The notes: a model not told the origin generated them from the sequence alone. A stretch of DNA of 53,534 nucleotides from Candidatus Sulfopaludibacter sp. (GCA_031292755.1 JARLGM010000026.1:1-53534); one strand, 5' to 3'. Counted from the first letter of the stretch, positions 43,196-53,473 are shown. Translations and numbers: made by a program.

Positions 43196-44842
43196 CTATT
43201 TATCCTCCGCCGCGCGGCCGGCTTGCGGAAATAGCCCGCGCGGCCGGACCTGAATGAAGAGGATCAGCGCGACAAGAACGAAGATCTTCGCCAGCACCGC
43301 CCCGGCGTATGGCTCCAGCAGTTTGTTGGCGATCCCCATGCCCATTCCGCCGAGCAGCGAACCCCACAGGTTTCCGACACCTCCAAACACAACCACCAGG
43401 AATGAATCGACGATGTACGATTGTCCCAAATTGGGACCGACGTTGGTCAACTGGCTGAGCGCGACGCCCGCCACGCCGGCAATGCCGGATCCCAGCCCGA
43501 ACGTCATGGCATCGACCCACTCGGTGCGGATACCCATCGCTTTTGCCATCGCCCGATTCTGGGAGACGGCCCGGATCTCGAGACCGATCCGGGTGCGTTT
43601 GAAGATGACCAGAATCAGAAAGAACACAATCAGGGTGAAGATGACGACGTAAAGATGGTTGTAGGTAATCTCCAATGCGTCGTTGAGCCGCAGGGAACCG
43701 CTCATCCAGTCGGGTGTCACCACCGACCGGTTGAGCGCCGTGAAGATCGACCGGACGGACTGCTGCAGGATGAGGCTGACGCCAAATGTGGCGAGCAGCG
43801 TTTCCAGCGGCCTTCCGTACAGGTGTTGAATGATGGTGCGCTCCATCGCCACGCCGGTCAGCCCGGCGACAATAAATGCCGCTGGAATCGCCAGTAGAAT
43901 CGACGCCCCGACATGTCCCGGCATCAGCGCCTGCACGCCGTAGGTGGTGTATGCGCCCAGCATCATCAGTTCGCCGTGAGCCATATTGATCACGCCCATG
44001 ACGCCAAACGTAATTGCCAGTCCGATGGCGATGAGCACCAGCACCGATCCCAGGCTGAGGCCAAAAAACAACGTCTGGATGCCCGAATAGAAAGCGCGCC
44101 AACCGTCGATGGTCGCGACCGCTGCCGCGGCGGCCCGCCGGACCTTCTCATCGCTTTCTACGAAGCCGCCGTCGGGATTCTTGTCGAGCAGTAGCGCCAG
44201 CCGGTTGCGCACATCCTGGCCGAGACTCTGCCTCAGGGTGTCGACCGCCTTCAGACGGGCCCGTGGGTCGGGACCGTCCAGCTCGGCCATCGCCAAACTG
44301 GTTGCGATCTCTTTCCTGACGCTGGAATTCGTCTCCACGCGAAGCCGTTCGCGCAGCAGCGCTACATTGGCTTCATCCAGCAACCGCGATATTTCCCGCA
44401 CCGCATCCAGGCGCACCGCCACATCCGGGCTCGACAACGCAAAGCGCGCCACGGTTTCCCGCACCTCGCGCCGCAAGGCATTGTTGGTGCCGATCTTGGT
44501 CAGGCCGTCCGCGGCAGCCGGTCCGGCGCTCTTCAGGGACAGTGGGTCGATTAAGTTCAGGGGATCATCGTCGGCCGCTTTGACGATAAAAATCTTCTGA
44601 TCGCTATTGCGGAAATAGAGGCGGTCATCCATGAGCGCGGTCAGAACGGCGCGCACGCTGGAGTGACCGCTCTGGCTCAGCCGTCTGACAATGGCTGCCT
44701 TGTCGGAGTAAGTGGCTTCCCGCAACTCGCCAAGGGTCGAGAGGAAACTCGCATCGTTCGGAGACTGTGCCCGCAAAGGCACTGGGGTACCGAGGGCGAG
44801 CAGCACCAACAGGCACAGCCCGCCCCATGAGGGATCTTTCAT
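43196..44842 (-). CDS. urtB: Urea ABC transporter permease UrtB
   Basis: The 548-residue protein has a signal peptide, then a soluble periplasmic segment of about 240 residues with HEAT-like helices (NALRREVRETVARFALSS, DVAVRLDAVREISRLL), then membrane segments with ITFGVMGVINMAHGELMMLG and AVVFGGVGNLWGSLLGGMGM. Other UrtB proteins also carry this extra N-terminal part. I chose ATG 44842, whose A is the last base of the urtA stop (TAATG); an ATG 8 codons upstream would extend into urtA. It pairs with UrtC. Confidence 0.93.
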   Translation of the reverse strand: MKDPSWGGLCLLVLLALGTPVPLRAQSPNDASFLSTLGELREATYSDKAAIVRRLSQSGHSSVRAVLTALMDDRLYFRNSDQKIFIVKAADDDPLNLIDPLSLKSAGPAAADGLTKIGTNNALRREVRETVARFALSSPDVAVRLDAVREISRLLDEANVALLRERLRVETNSSVRKEIATSLAMAELDGPDPRARLKAVDTLRQSLGQDVRNRLALLLDKNPDGGFVESDEKVRRAAAAAVATIDGWRAFYSGIQTLFFGLSLGSVLVLIAIGLAITFGVMGVINMAHGELMMLGAYTTYGVQALMPGHVGASILLAIPAAFIVAGLTGVAMERTIIQHLYGRPLETLLATFGVSLILQQSVRSIFTALNRSVVTPDWMSGSLRLNDALEITYNHLYVVIFTLIVFFLILVIFKRTRIGLEIRAVSQNRAMAKAMGIRTEWVDAMTFGLGSGIAGVAGVALSQLTNVGPNLGQSYIVDSFLVVVFGGVGNLWGSLLGGMGMGIANKLLEPYAGAVLAKIFVLVALILFIQVRPRGLFPQAGRAAEDK

Positions 44843-46128
44843 TACTTGTAGTTCTGTCCGGAACACTTCTTGGTGACCTTATTATAGTTCCCGCACTTCA
44901 GCGTCACCCAGTCCGCTTCGATGTCCTTGCTACCCGGCAGGTAGTCGGACCAGGCATCGCCCGGCACTTCGGCGGCGGATTTCCAAACCACGTTGAACTG
45001 GCCGTCCGACTTCACCTCACCGATGTACACCGGTTTGGTGATGTGATGATTCGGCAGAACCTTGGCGGTGCCACCGGTGAGGTTCGGCGTCTCCATGCCC
45101 GGCAGCGCCGCGAGCACCTTCTCCACGTCGGTACTCTTGGCCTTTTCCACCGCTTTCACCCACAGATTGAAGCCGATGTAGTGCGCCTCCATCGGGTCGT
45201 TGGTGGTGCGTTTCGGGTTCTTGATAAAAGTGTGCCATTGATTGATGAACGCTTTGTTGGCCGGCGTGTTGATGCTTTCAAAATAGTTCCAGGCCGCCAG
45301 GTGACCCACCAGCGGCCTGGTGTCGAGGCCCGAAAGCTCCTCCTCGCCGACCGAGAACGCGACCACGGGAATGTCTTCCGCCGAAATCTTCTGGTTGCCG
45401 AGTTCTTTATAGAAGGGCACGTTGGCGTCGCCGTTGATGGTCGATACGACCGCTGTCTTTTTGCCCGTCGAGCCGAATTTCTTGATCGCGGCCACACGGG
45501 TCTGCCAGTCCGAATGGCCGAACGGCGTATAGTTGATCGAAATATCTTCCGGCTTCACGCCTTTCAAGTGCAGGTAGGCCTCGAGGATCTTGTTCGTGGT
45601 GCGCGGATACACATAATCCGTCCCTTCCAGCACCCAGCGCTTCACGCCGACTTCCTTCATCAGGTAATCGACCGCCGGGATGGCCTGCTGATTCGGCGCC
45701 GCGCCGGTATAAATGACATTTTTCGAGGACTCTTCCCCTTCGTACTGCACGGGGTAAAAGAGCAATCCGTCGTCCTTTTCGAAAACAGGCAGGACTGACT
45801 TTCTGGAAACGGATGTCCAGCACCCGAACACCACCGCGACTTTATCCTTTTCGAGCAACTGCGCCGCCTTTTCGGCGAACAGCGGCCAGTTGGATGCCGG
45901 GTCTACCACCACCGGCTGCAGTTTCTTGCCCAGCAATCCGCCCTTCTTGTTCTGGGCGTCAATCATCATCAGAATCGTGTCCTTCAACGTGGTTTCGCTA
46001 ATCGCCATCGTGCCGGAAAGCGAATGCAGCACGCCCACCTTGATGGTGTCCTGGGCCGACGCGAATTGCGAGAATACAACCCCTGTAATCAGCAGCGAGA
46101 CCGTCACGAACACTGGTTTACGTATCAT
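44842..46128 (-). CDS. urtA: Urea ABC transporter substrate-binding protein UrtA
   Basis: The 428-residue periplasmic protein has a signal peptide (VFVTVSLLITGVVFSQFASA) and the UrtA core: TIKVGVLHSLSGTMAISETT, FGCWTSVSRKSVLPVFEK, LLFYPVQYEGEESSKNVIYT, GAAPNQQAIPAVDYLM and YVYPRTTNKILEAYL. It would bind urea for UrtBCDE. AAGGAG, 9 nt upstream of ATG 46128, decides that start; ATG 46146 would put six extra residues before the signal. It follows the porin gene by 40 nt, on the same strand. Confidence 0.95.
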   Translation of the reverse strand: MIRKPVFVTVSLLITGVVFSQFASAQDTIKVGVLHSLSGTMAISETTLKDTILMMIDAQNKKGGLLGKKLQPVVVDPASNWPLFAEKAAQLLEKDKVAVVFGCWTSVSRKSVLPVFEKDDGLLFYPVQYEGEESSKNVIYTGAAPNQQAIPAVDYLMKEVGVKRWVLEGTDYVYPRTTNKILEAYLHLKGVKPEDISINYTPFGHSDWQTRVAAIKKFGSTGKKTAVVSTINGDANVPFYKELGNQKISAEDIPVVAFSVGEEELSGLDTRPLVGHLAAWNYFESINTPANKAFINQWHTFIKNPKRTTNDPMEAHYIGFNLWVKAVEKAKSTDVEKVLAALPGMETPNLTGGTAKVLPNHHITKPVYIGEVKSDGQFNVVWKSAAEVPGDAWSDYLPGSKDIEADWVTLKCGNYNKVTKKCSGQNYK

Positions 46129-46168
46129 GTTACTGAACTCCTTCATTACTTAGGTTGGGAACGGTGCC

Positions 46169-47245
46169 TTACATCTGGACCTGCAGACCTACTCCGGCCT
46201 GCCAGAAATTCTGTCTCTCCCGGTCGAATCTCACGTCTCTGTAGAAAGACATCACGCGGCAGTTGAACTGTTTGATGACATAGTTAAAGTTAGCTTCGCT
46301 CGTCTTTTGATCGTAGTTTGCGTTCTTGCCGTGCGTAAAGTCAGCTTTGGCGACCTTACCCAGGATCTCGAACTTACCCACGCCGACTTTCTTCGGAAAG
46401 AGATAGCTTCCCAGTACGTACGCCCCCTGGCTCTTGGCATACAGGGCGTCATACCCGCCCAGCCTGTTGTAGTCGGAATACTCACTTTCAATCGAGACTA
46501 CGCCCAGGTTGTGCAGTTTCCGTTCCATCAGGAAATCGACTGTGGTAGCGGTGTGTCCGCCCTGGTACTGAGTCGCGCCTCCAATCGCGAGCAGGTTCTT
46601 GTCGCCGTAATAGGTACCGTTTAGGTAATAGCCGTCCTCCTGGTCCCAAAAGTCGATCTGCACGCGGGCGGCGCCGAGGACTTCGGGATTACCCGTCGCG
46701 GACCTGCCGTCGAACACGCCCGCCGAGACTTTGATCTTCTTGGCGAACTGGCCCCAATACATAACCCCGTTATCGCGGCCCTGAAAAATAAACGGGTATC
46801 CGTCCTGAATGCCGTCCGTATACACACCCCACTGGTGGGCGTAGAACGGGCCGTAAAGGTTCGCGCGGTCGCTCGGCGGCAGAAAGCGGCCGGCCCAGAT
46901 GTTGAAGTGCGAAGATATTTCGATGCGGGCAACCGCGTCCAACACACCGATCTTGTTCGTGGCCCCGTCATAATCCGTGTTGAACATGAATTTGATGTTC
47001 TCGGTGATGGGTCCGTTGATGTAAAGACGGACGTCGTCCAGCAGAAACTGATTGTTGAAATCGCCGCCGGACGGTTTCGTCGTCTCGAATTCGGTTCGCA
47101 ATCCGGCGCCGACCGTCACCGGACCCAGGGTAATCTGCGCCTTGGACGGCGAAGCCATACCCAGGAAACCAAGCAGCGAAAGTAAAACGGGCCCGCATTG
47201 CCGCGCTATGGACACACCTTTGTTGCCGGCAGCTCGTCTTAGCAT
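46169..47245 (-). CDS. Outer-membrane porin at the head of the urea transporter operon
   Basis: The 358-residue protein has a signal peptide (GPVLLSLLGFLGMASPSKAQ) and a beta-barrel of the OprO/OprP type: GPVTVGAGLRTEFETTKP, FLLDDVRLYINGPITENIKF, NIWAGRFLPPSDRANLYGP, YYLNGTYYGDKNLLAIGG, ending in FWQAGVGLQVQM. ATG 47245 has AGAGGAT upstream. It shares the operon with urtA-urtE, so it probably lets urea or short amides cross the outer membrane. No other porins in the window. The closing strand ends in Met rather than the usual Phe. Confidence 0.85.
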   Translation of the reverse strand: MLRRAAGNKGVSIARQCGPVLLSLLGFLGMASPSKAQITLGPVTVGAGLRTEFETTKPSGGDFNNQFLLDDVRLYINGPITENIKFMFNTDYDGATNKIGVLDAVARIEISSHFNIWAGRFLPPSDRANLYGPFYAHQWGVYTDGIQDGYPFIFQGRDNGVMYWGQFAKKIKVSAGVFDGRSATGNPEVLGAARVQIDFWDQEDGYYLNGTYYGDKNLLAIGGATQYQGGHTATTVDFLMERKLHNLGVVSIESEYSDYNRLGGYDALYAKSQGAYVLGSYLFPKKVGVGKFEILGKVAKADFTHGKNANYDQKTSEANFNYVIKQFNCRVMSFYRDVRFDRERQNFWQAGVGLQVQM

Positions 47246-47292
47246 GAATTTATCCTCTTCTTTTGGGCGCACGAAGCAGAGCTTGTGGATTT

Positions 47293-47307
47293 GTTGGTGA
47301 TACCAAC
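47293..47307. promoter_or_regulatory. GTTGGT-GAT-ACCAAC dyad in the porin-urt leader
   Basis: GTTGGT (47293-47298) and ACCAAC (47302-47307) are exact reverse complements around GAT. It lies within the transcribed leader, about 50 nt before the porin start. It resembles GntR-type operators (TGGT-N-ACCA) and could also form an RNA hairpin. Confidence 0.4.
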
Positions 47308-47405
47308 GCGCCCGGGGGCCTGGACTAAGAAAGCGCGGCAAACATTGGCGCGGCAATGACCCCGCACTTACGCGGCGGGTTCAGTAATTCGGGCAGTGAA
47401 GAGAA

Positions 47406-47434
47406 ATAATACATTGAACTGTAATGCTTGTCAA
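47406..47434 (-). promoter_or_regulatory. Strong sigma-70-type promoter of the porin-urtABCDE operon
   Basis: On the minus strand TTGACA (47434-47429) and TATTAT (47411-47406) are separated by exactly 17 nt. The consensus -35 match is perfect and the -10 differs at one position. The predicted start is near 47399, about 150 nt before the porin ATG. This separates the transporter genes from ureF-ureG transcription. Confidence 0.75.
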
Positions 47435-47502
47435 CGCACGATTGGACGTTGCGCGATAGCTATTTCTGATCGAATCCCAAAAGGAATTCTATAGGGAACT
47501 GT

Positions 47503-48183
47503 TTATCTTTCAACGTCGTGGTGGTGGTGATGCGGAGGCGTGTTGTGGTCCTGGGTGCGGTGTGTACCCGATGCCGTGAGCCCGTTTGCCCTCTGCGCTT
47601 CCAGCCAGGCAATCACTTCGTCGAGCCCTGTCCCGTCCATCAGGTTCGTGAACACAAACGGCCGGTCGCCCCGCATGCGCCGGGCGTCCCGATCCATCAC
47701 TTCGAGCGACGCGCCCACGTACGGCGCCAGATCGATTTTGTTGATCACCAGCAAGCCGCTCCGCTTGATGCCCGGTCCGCCTTTGCGCGGGATCTTGTCT
47801 CCCCCGGCGACGTCAATCACGTAAATGAAGGCGTCCACCAACTCGGGGCTGAAGGCCGCCGCCAGGTTGTCTCCTCCGCTTTCGACGAAAACCAGTTGCA
47901 TTCCCGGGTGCCGGGCTTCCAGTTCGGCAATCGCTTCCAGGTTCATGGACGCATCCTCGCGGATGGCGGCGTGCGGGCAACCCCCGGTCTCCACCCCCAG
48001 CACACGGTCCGCGGGCAGCGTCCCCTGCCGGATCAGGAACTCCGCGTCTTCCCTGGTATAGATGTCGTTGGTGACCACCCCCAGGTTCAAACCCGGCCAC
48101 AGCCGCTTGCTCAGGCGATCCACCAGGGCCGTTTTCCCGCAGCCCACCGGACCCGCGATTCCCACCCGGAATGCCCTCGTCAT
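47503..48183 (-). CDS. ureG: Urease accessory GTPase UreG with histidine-rich tail
   Basis: The 226-residue cytoplasmic GTPase delivers nickel to urease. It has the P-loop GPVGCGKT (residues 11-18), [34 protein letters not shown] (conserved CPH metal site), [17 protein letters not shown] and [10 protein letters not shown]. The last residues contain HHHHH after PP, an unusual C-terminal His cluster that could bind nickel. GGAGCGGCA precedes the start. It follows ureC by 10 nt. No ureE lies in the cluster, so the tail may take over that role; this is inference. Confidence 0.96.
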   Translation of the reverse strand: MTRAFRVGIAGPVGCGKTALVDRLSKRLWPGLNLGVVTNDIYTREDAEFLIRQGTLPADRVLGVETGGCPHAAIREDASMNLEAIAELEARHPGMQLVFVESGGDNLAAAFSPELVDAFIYVIDVAGGDKIPRKGGPGIKRSGLLVINKIDLAPYVGASLEVMDRDARRMRGDRPFVFTNLMDGTGLDEVIAWLEAQRANGLTASGTHRTQDHNTPPHHHHHDVER

Positions 48184-48193
48184 TGCCGCTCCT

Positions 48194-49906
48194 TCAGAAC
48201 AAAAAATATCGCTGCGCGAGCGGCAGAACGTCCGCCGGTTCGCACGTCAGCAATTCCCCGTCCGCCCGCACCTCGTAGGTCTCCGGATCCACTTCGATTT
48301 TTGGCGTCGCTGCATTGTGAATCATGTCCCGCTTGCCGATCGTCCGGCATTTCTTCACCGCCACCGCCCGCTTGCGGAACTTTTCGCCGATGCCCGCGGC
48401 CAGCCCAACCTGCGAAACGAAAGTCGCCGACGTCGCAGCCGTGGCTCCACCGAACGATCCGAACATCGGCCGGTACATCACCGGTTGCGCGGTGGGAATG
48501 GAGGCATTGGCGTCGCCCATAACGCTCCAGGCGATGAAGCCTCCTTTGATCACCATTTCCGGCTTTACCCCGAACAGCGCTGGTTTCCAAAGCACCAGGT
48601 CCGCGAGTTTGCCCGGCTCGATCGACCCCACCTCGTGCGCCACGCCATGAGTGATCGCCGGGTTTATGGTGTATTTGGCCACGTACCGCCGCACCCGGAA
48701 ATTATCGTTGCGCGCGGAATCCTCGGGGAGTGCCCCGCGCTGCGTCTTCATCTTGTGCGCCGTCTGCCATGTGCGCGTAACCACTTCGCCGATCCGCCCC
48801 ATGGCCTGCGAATCGCTGGAGATCATGCTGAACACGCCCAGGTCGTGAAGGATGTCCTCCGCCGCAATGGTCTCCGGCCGGATGCGGCTCTCGGCGAAAG
48901 CCACGTCCTCCGGCACCAGCGCATTCAGGTGATGGCACACCATGAGCATGTCCAGATGTTCGGCGATGGTGTTCACCGTGTAAGGCCGCGTGGGATTGGT
49001 GGAGGACGGCAGAACGTGCGGCAGTGCGGCGATGCGAATGATATCGGGAGCGTGCCCGCCGCCGGCGCCTTCGGTGTGATAGGTATGAATGGCGCGGCCG
49101 GCGATGGCGGCGATGGTATCCTCCACGAAGCCGGCCTCGTTCATGGTGTCGGTGTGGATGGCCACCTGTACGTCCAGGTCGTCGGCCACCCGCAGGCACG
49201 CATCGATGGCGGCCGGAGTTGTGCCCCAATCCTCGTGCAGTTTCAGACCGCAGGCTCCCGCGCGTACCTGTTCCACCAGCGGCTCGGCGGTGCTGGCATT
49301 GCCTTTGCCGAGGAAGCCGAAGTTCATAGGCCAGGCATCCGCGGCCTCCAGCATCCGCGCCAGGTTCCAGGCGCCCGGTGTGCAGGTGGTGGCGTCGGTT
49401 CCGGTAGCAGGTCCGGAGCCTCCGCCGATCATTGTGGTGATGCCGTTGGAGAGAGCCGCATAAATCTGCTGGGGAGAAATGAAATGGATGTGGCTGTCGA
49501 TGGCACCGGCCGTCACGATCATGTTCTCGCCCGCGATCACTTCCGTCGATGCCGCCACCACAAGCTGCGGATCGACTCCCTGCATGGTATCCGGATTTCC
49601 CGCCTTGCCGGCCTTAACGATGCGCCCGTCGCGAATGCCAATGTCCGCTTTGACAATGCCCCAATGGTCGATGATGAGGGCATTGGTGATGACCAGGTCG
49701 AGCGCGCCATCCGCGCGCGTGGCGCGAGCGCTCTGCCCCATCCCGTCGCGAATCACCTTACCGCCGCCGAACGTGATCTCGTCGCCGTAAGCCGCGAAGT
49801 CCTGCTCCACTTCGACGATCAATTCCGTATCGGCCAGGCGGACACGGTCGCCCTTGGTGGGACCGTACAAGTCCGCATAGGTTCGTCTGGGAATGGAAAG
49901 ACTCAT
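48194..49906 (-). CDS. ureC: Urease alpha subunit UreC
   Basis: The 570-residue catalytic subunit hydrolyses urea to ammonia and carbamate with two nickel ions. Every expected ligand is present: H139 and H141 (DSHIHF), K222 (LKLHEDWG, the carbamylated lysine), H251 (AIHTDT), H277 (HTYHTEG) and D365 (SSDSQAMG). The flap has C324 and H325 (MVCHHL). Positions run about five ahead of the Klebsiella enzyme. Length is normal. It overlaps ureB by 4 bp and precedes ureG by 10 nt. Confidence 0.98.
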   Translation of the reverse strand: MSLSIPRRTYADLYGPTKGDRVRLADTELIVEVEQDFAAYGDEITFGGGKVIRDGMGQSARATRADGALDLVITNALIIDHWGIVKADIGIRDGRIVKAGKAGNPDTMQGVDPQLVVAASTEVIAGENMIVTAGAIDSHIHFISPQQIYAALSNGITTMIGGGSGPATGTDATTCTPGAWNLARMLEAADAWPMNFGFLGKGNASTAEPLVEQVRAGACGLKLHEDWGTTPAAIDACLRVADDLDVQVAIHTDTMNEAGFVEDTIAAIAGRAIHTYHTEGAGGGHAPDIIRIAALPHVLPSSTNPTRPYTVNTIAEHLDMLMVCHHLNALVPEDVAFAESRIRPETIAAEDILHDLGVFSMISSDSQAMGRIGEVVTRTWQTAHKMKTQRGALPEDSARNDNFRVRRYVAKYTINPAITHGVAHEVGSIEPGKLADLVLWKPALFGVKPEMVIKGGFIAWSVMGDANASIPTAQPVMYRPMFGSFGGATAATSATFVSQVGLAAGIGEKFRKRAVAVKKCRTIGKRDMIHNAATPKIEVDPETYEVRADGELLTCEPADVLPLAQRYFLF

Positions 49907-50202
49907 TCGCTCCCCCTGCCTTTGTGGCCCAGTACTAGTTTCCCGCCCGCGAATTCCACCAGTCCGGCTTCCTTCTCCTCGCCCGGCTCAAATCGCACGG
50001 AAGTTCCCGCGGGAATGTTCAGGTGCATGCCGCGAGCCGCTGCCCGGTCGAAGTCGAGCGCATCGTTGACCTCGAAAAAATGGTAGTGGCTGCCCACTTG
50101 AACGGGCCGGTCGCCCCTGTGCCGCACCACCACTCGGGCCGTCTTCCGCCCCACGTTGGCTTGGATGGGCTCGGACTCAAGAAAGTATTCGCCGGGTTTC
50201 AT
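49903..50202 (-). CDS. ureB: Urease beta subunit UreB
   Basis: The 99-residue structural subunit of urease has the family pattern [48 protein letters not shown] and [18 protein letters not shown]. It overlaps ureC by 4 bp and follows ureA by 10 nt. It is a normal length for a separate beta subunit, so the three structural subunits are not fused. The ribosome binding site is weak, which suggests coupling with ureA. Confidence 0.96.
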   Translation of the reverse strand: MKPGEYFLESEPIQANVGRKTARVVVRHRGDRPVQVGSHYHFFEVNDALDFDRAAARGMHLNIPAGTSVRFEPGEEKEAGLVEFAGGKLVLGHKGRGSE

Positions 50203-50212
50203 TGGAATAGAT

Positions 50213-50515
50213 TTATTGTATGGGATCGTGCACCGTTACCAGTTTGGTTCCGTCGGGAAACGTGGCTTCCACCTGCACCTCGTGAATCATGCCGGACACC
50301 CCTTCCATCACGTCGCCGGCGGCCAGCACGCCCGCTCCCAGAGTCATGATTTCGGCTACCGTCTTTCCATCCCGGGCCCACTCCAGGATCTCGGCCGTGA
50401 GTATCGCCATGGCTTCCGGATAATTCAGCTTCAAACCTCTGGCCCGCCGCTTGCGCGCCACATCGGCGGCGACATAGATCAGAAGCCGCTCCTGTTCCTG
50501 GAATGTCAGATGCAT
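50213..50515 (-). CDS. ureA: Urease gamma subunit UreA
   Basis: The 100-residue structural subunit has the family pattern [56 protein letters not shown] and [28 protein letters not shown] just before ATG 50515 is a strong ribosome binding site. It lies 9 nt after ureD and 10 nt before ureB. Confidence 0.97.
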   Translation of the reverse strand: MHLTFQEQERLLIYVAADVARKRRARGLKLNYPEAMAILTAEILEWARDGKTVAEIMTLGAGVLAAGDVMEGVSGMIHEVQVEATFPDGTKLVTVHDPIQ

Positions 50516-50524
50516 CGCTCCTCC

Positions 50525-51409
50525 CTAGTAAGTCTTTCTCGGCGGTACGGCATCGCTTCCGGTGATCGCCACGCGGGCCGTTCTCCAGAACTGCACCAGC
50601 GGGTCGTGGATAAAGCGTCCGCTCATGCTGAGGCCGCGCACCACGATGCCGTCTGAAACCAGCGCGCTTGCCCCCCACACTGCTTCTTCCGGCCGTGTTC
50701 GTTCCCGGGCGAATTCGTTCCAGCGATTTTCGAGCTGTCGCCACAACTCGGGCGGCCTTCCTTCCTGAACGGCGCACAGGCTCGCCAGGTGCGAGTATTG
50801 GTGCATCCGCGCGGTGGCGGACAGGTCCTTCCGCGCGGGCTCCAGAAGAAAATCCTCCCGCAGCACCGGCCGCGGTCCCGCGTAAATTCCGGTTTGGATG
50901 CGCAGTCGCTCGAAGGCAAAACGCTCGCCCGCGGCCAGCCTGCCGGGAGCCAGAACTTCCCACCAAAACAACGTTGCCCCGCGACCCAGGTGAATCTCCG
51001 TGCGCTGCACGTGGCGGGATCCCGCATACGGAATCACCGTATCCGGCAGATACTCCAGTTGGGCTCCGTCGCCGATCGTGAATCTGGCGTGGTGCTCGGA
51101 ATCCGCGGCGCCGGCGCGATGACGGTACAGGCGAGTGGCGCCCGTAGTAGTGATTTGCGCGGCCGCGCCGGCCTCAACCTCGACATCCAGCGCCAGGCGA
51201 TCCCCCGCCAGCACGCCCCCCGAGACGTTGTGCAGATGCACCAATGCCCCGGATCCCGGAAGCGCGAACGCGCGCACCACTTTCCACGGAGGATCCTGCC
51301 GCTCGACCCGGAACCGTTCGCGTTCGAATCGCAGCCTTAACTGATGAACAGGCGCGTTTCCAGCGACCCGTGCCGCATGGATGCCAGTTCCAGATACGGA
51401 CTGAAGCAT
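50525..51409 (-). CDS. ureD: Urease accessory protein UreD
   Basis: The 294-residue scaffold protein helps nickel insertion together with UreF and UreG. Family marks are [55 protein letters not shown] and [20 protein letters not shown] 51409 makes its start overlap the end of ureF by 73 bp; a later start is possible, but the N-terminal residues to LRLRFER fit. It is 9 nt before ureA. Confidence 0.94.
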   Translation of the reverse strand: MLQSVSGTGIHAARVAGNAPVHQLRLRFERERFRVERQDPPWKVVRAFALPGSGALVHLHNVSGGVLAGDRLALDVEVEAGAAAQITTTGATRLYRHRAGAADSEHHARFTIGDGAQLEYLPDTVIPYAGSRHVQRTEIHLGRGATLFWWEVLAPGRLAAGERFAFERLRIQTGIYAGPRPVLREDFLLEPARKDLSATARMHQYSHLASLCAVQEGRPPELWRQLENRWNEFARERTRPEEAVWGASALVSDGIVVRGLSMSGRFIHDPLVQFWRTARVAITGSDAVPPRKTY

Positions 51410-51990
51410 GACGCCTCCTCTGCATAGGATGCACTAACCGCACGGGCAATTTCCGGCTTCACATTCCAGAGTATTCTGCTCGCCGCCGCCTGGCCTAAAG
51501 GCATCAGCCGCTGGCAGGCTGACACTAACCCGGCGATCGACTGATTCAGGTAAGCCGGAACTACCGAGTCCAGCGGGATTCCCAAGGCCGATCCCGCCGC
51601 GCCAAAAGCGATGCAGTAATGCAGATTGGCCGCGAGGAGTGACTCCTCCACCATTCCGTTCACCAACTCGGCGAAGCGGCGTCCCAACTTCAGGCTGGCT
51701 TCCCGCGATTCCCTTGCCACCTTCCGGGCGCTCAGTTCTTCGCTGAGCGCCTGGCAATTGCCGCTCTTCCATGCCAGGCGAACGTACACGGCCTCCAGCA
51801 CTCCCGCCTCCTGCAAATACGCGCTCAGGAAGGGCTCCACGTTTTGCGGCCCCAGCACCGCTTCGTCCGCCAGGGTTTCGAGTCCAAAAGAGTGGGCCGC
51901 GCCGCCGATAGCGAGCGCCGAGTCAGCCAGTTGCAGTAAGCGCAGGAGCGCGGTTTCCGCTATAGATATCACGTTCGAGCCAAACTGCAT
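51337..51990 (-). CDS. ureF: Urease accessory protein UreF
   Basis: The 217-residue protein gates nickel delivery to apo-urease. Helical family segments are [51 protein letters not shown] and [23 protein letters not shown] 51990 ([15 protein letters not shown]) is preferred to ATG 52053, which would add 21 residues. It is the first gene of the urease operon and is divergent from the amidohydrolase, 79 nt away. Confidence 0.92.
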   Translation of the reverse strand: MQFGSNVISIAETALLRLLQLADSALAIGGAAHSFGLETLADEAVLGPQNVEPFLSAYLQEAGVLEAVYVRLAWKSGNCQALSEELSARKVARESREASLKLGRRFAELVNGMVEESLLAANLHYCIAFGAAGSALGIPLDSVVPAYLNQSIAGLVSACQRLMPLGQAAASRILWNVKPEIARAVSASYAEEASCFSPYLELASMRHGSLETRLFIS

Positions 51991-52069
51991 TTCCCAGGCA
52001 CGCAGTGCTCGCGTGCATTTTCGTAGTCTACACGCCACCATGGCCCTAAGCAAATTGTAGAATCTGGAG

Positions 52070-53473
52070 ATGCGACCGGTCCGCTATCTCTTGCCCCTGC
52101 TCTCCTGCCTTCTGCTGCACGGCCAGCAGGGCCCTTTCGACATACTCATCGCCGGGGCCCGCGTCATCGATGGTTCCGGCAGTCCCTGGTATTACGCCGA
52201 TATCGGGATCAAAGGCGACACCATCGCCGCGGTGGGCCTGCTTCCCGGCGCCGCGGCGGCGGTGCGTATCGATGGCCGCGGCCTGGTCGCCTCGCCCGGC
52301 TTCATCGATATCCACTCGCACGGACGGCGCGGCATCTTCACCGTTCCCACGGCGGAAAATTACCTGCGGGAAGGGGTCACCACCATCATTGAAGGCCCCG
52401 ACGGCAGCTCGCCCCTGCCGCTCGCGCCCTTCCTGGACCGCGTCGCCCACACGCCCATCTCCATCAACTTCGCCACCTTCGCCGGTCAGGGAACGATTCG
52501 CCAAAACGTCGTGGGGTTGGCCAATCGCAGAGCCACCCCGGAGGAAATCCAAAAGATGAAGGACCTCGCGGCGCAAGCCATGCGCGACGGCGCGTTCGGC
52601 CTATCCACCGGCCTGTTCTACGTGCCCGGTAATTTCACCCCTACCGAGGAGGTCATCGAAATCGCCAAGGTAGTAGGACGGATGGGTGGCATCCACATCT
52701 CCCACATGCGCGAAGAGGCCTCGCACGTGCTCGACAGCGTGCGCGAGACCATCCGCATCGGCGAAGAGGGCGGACTGCCCACCCAGATCACGCACCACAA
52801 GATCATCGGCAAAAGCAATTGGGGCGCCAGCGTAGAATCGCTGAAACTGGTGGAAGCGGCCCGCGCCCGCGGTGTGGACGTGACCATCGACCAGTACCCC
52901 TACACCGCATCGAGCACCGGCATCGCCGCGCTCTTTCCGCAATGGGCCCTGGAGGGCGGCCAGAAATCCGTGGTCGAGCGCCTGAGCGCTCCTGAGCAGC
53001 GTGCCCGCATCAAGACCGTCATCGTGCAGAACATCAAATTCGACCGCGGCGCCGGCGACCCGAAAAATATTGCCATCGCCAGTTGTTCTTTCGATGGCAC
53101 GCTCGCCGGCAAGAATCTGGCCGAAATCACCCGTGCCCGCGGCGTCGAACCCACCATCGAGAACGCCGCCGACACCGCCATCGAGTTGCAGCGGAAGGGC
53201 GGCTGCTCCGCCGTCTATCACGCCATCGGGGAAGAAGACGTGGTGCGCATCCTGCGTTCGCCGTACACCATGATCGCCTCCGATGGCGAGATCCCGGTCT
53301 TTGGACAAGCCGCGCCGCACCCGCGCAGCTACGGCACCTTCGCGCGCGTCCTCGGTGTGTATGTGCGCGAACAGCACGTGCTGACCCTGGCTCATCTTCT
53401 ACAGTTTGCGACGCAAAGTGGCGGCAACTTATTGATTCCACATAGGGCGATGCCTCGCGCCGCAGAATCCTAG
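52070..53473 (+). CDS. N-acyl-D-amino-acid deacylase-like amidohydrolase with altered C terminus
   Basis: The 467-residue protein has a signal peptide ([13 protein letters not shown]) and a D-aminoacylase/dihydroorotase-like barrel. [20 protein letters not shown] is the N-terminal beta-sandwich, [12 protein letters not shown] has the metal HxH, and [60 protein letters not shown] and [12 protein letters not shown] follow. Up to VREQHVLTL (about 53390) it fits the family. The final 27 residues do not; relatives continue about 70-100 residues more with conserved segments and a closing beta-sandwich. The gene may be cut by an inserted element and be non-functional. CTGGAG precedes the ATG. Confidence 0.8.
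   Translation: MRPVRYLLPLLSCLLLHGQQGPFDILIAGARVIDGSGSPWYYADIGIKGDTIAAVGLLPGAAAAVRIDGRGLVASPGFIDIHSHGRRGIFTVPTAENYLREGVTTIIEGPDGSSPLPLAPFLDRVAHTPISINFATFAGQGTIRQNVVGLANRRATPEEIQKMKDLAAQAMRDGAFGLSTGLFYVPGNFTPTEEVIEIAKVVGRMGGIHISHMREEASHVLDSVRETIRIGEEGGLPTQITHHKIIGKSNWGASVESLKLVEAARARGVDVTIDQYPYTASSTGIAALFPQWALEGGQKSVVERLSAPEQRARIKTVIVQNIKFDRGAGDPKNIAIASCSFDGTLAGKNLAEITRARGVEPTIENAADTAIELQRKGGCSAVYHAIGEEDVVRILRSPYTMIASDGEIPVFGQAAPHPRSYGTFARVLGVYVREQHVLTLAHLLQFATQSGGNLLIPHRAMPRAAES

Larger units (their letters stand above)
47246..47502. other. Intergenic region between ureG and the porin-urt operon
   Basis: This 257-bp gap lies between ureG (stop 47503) and the porin start, both on the minus strand. 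It contains a strong promoter (47406-47434) and a leader of about 150 nt with hairpins, including a 15-bp dyad at 47293-47307 and an ACCC/GGGGT stem near 47360-47383. No open frame or recognisable riboswitch was found. Confidence 0.5.

Noticed and set aside
47250..47400. Guanidine- or urea-type riboswitch in the porin-urt leader
   Set aside because: Hairpins are visible, but I could not find the conserved motifs of known classes; only a search with covariance models would settle it.
48062..50086. Long plus-strand open frame (674 codons) opposite ureC
   Set aside because: Shadow of ureC, whose active-site residues are all intact.
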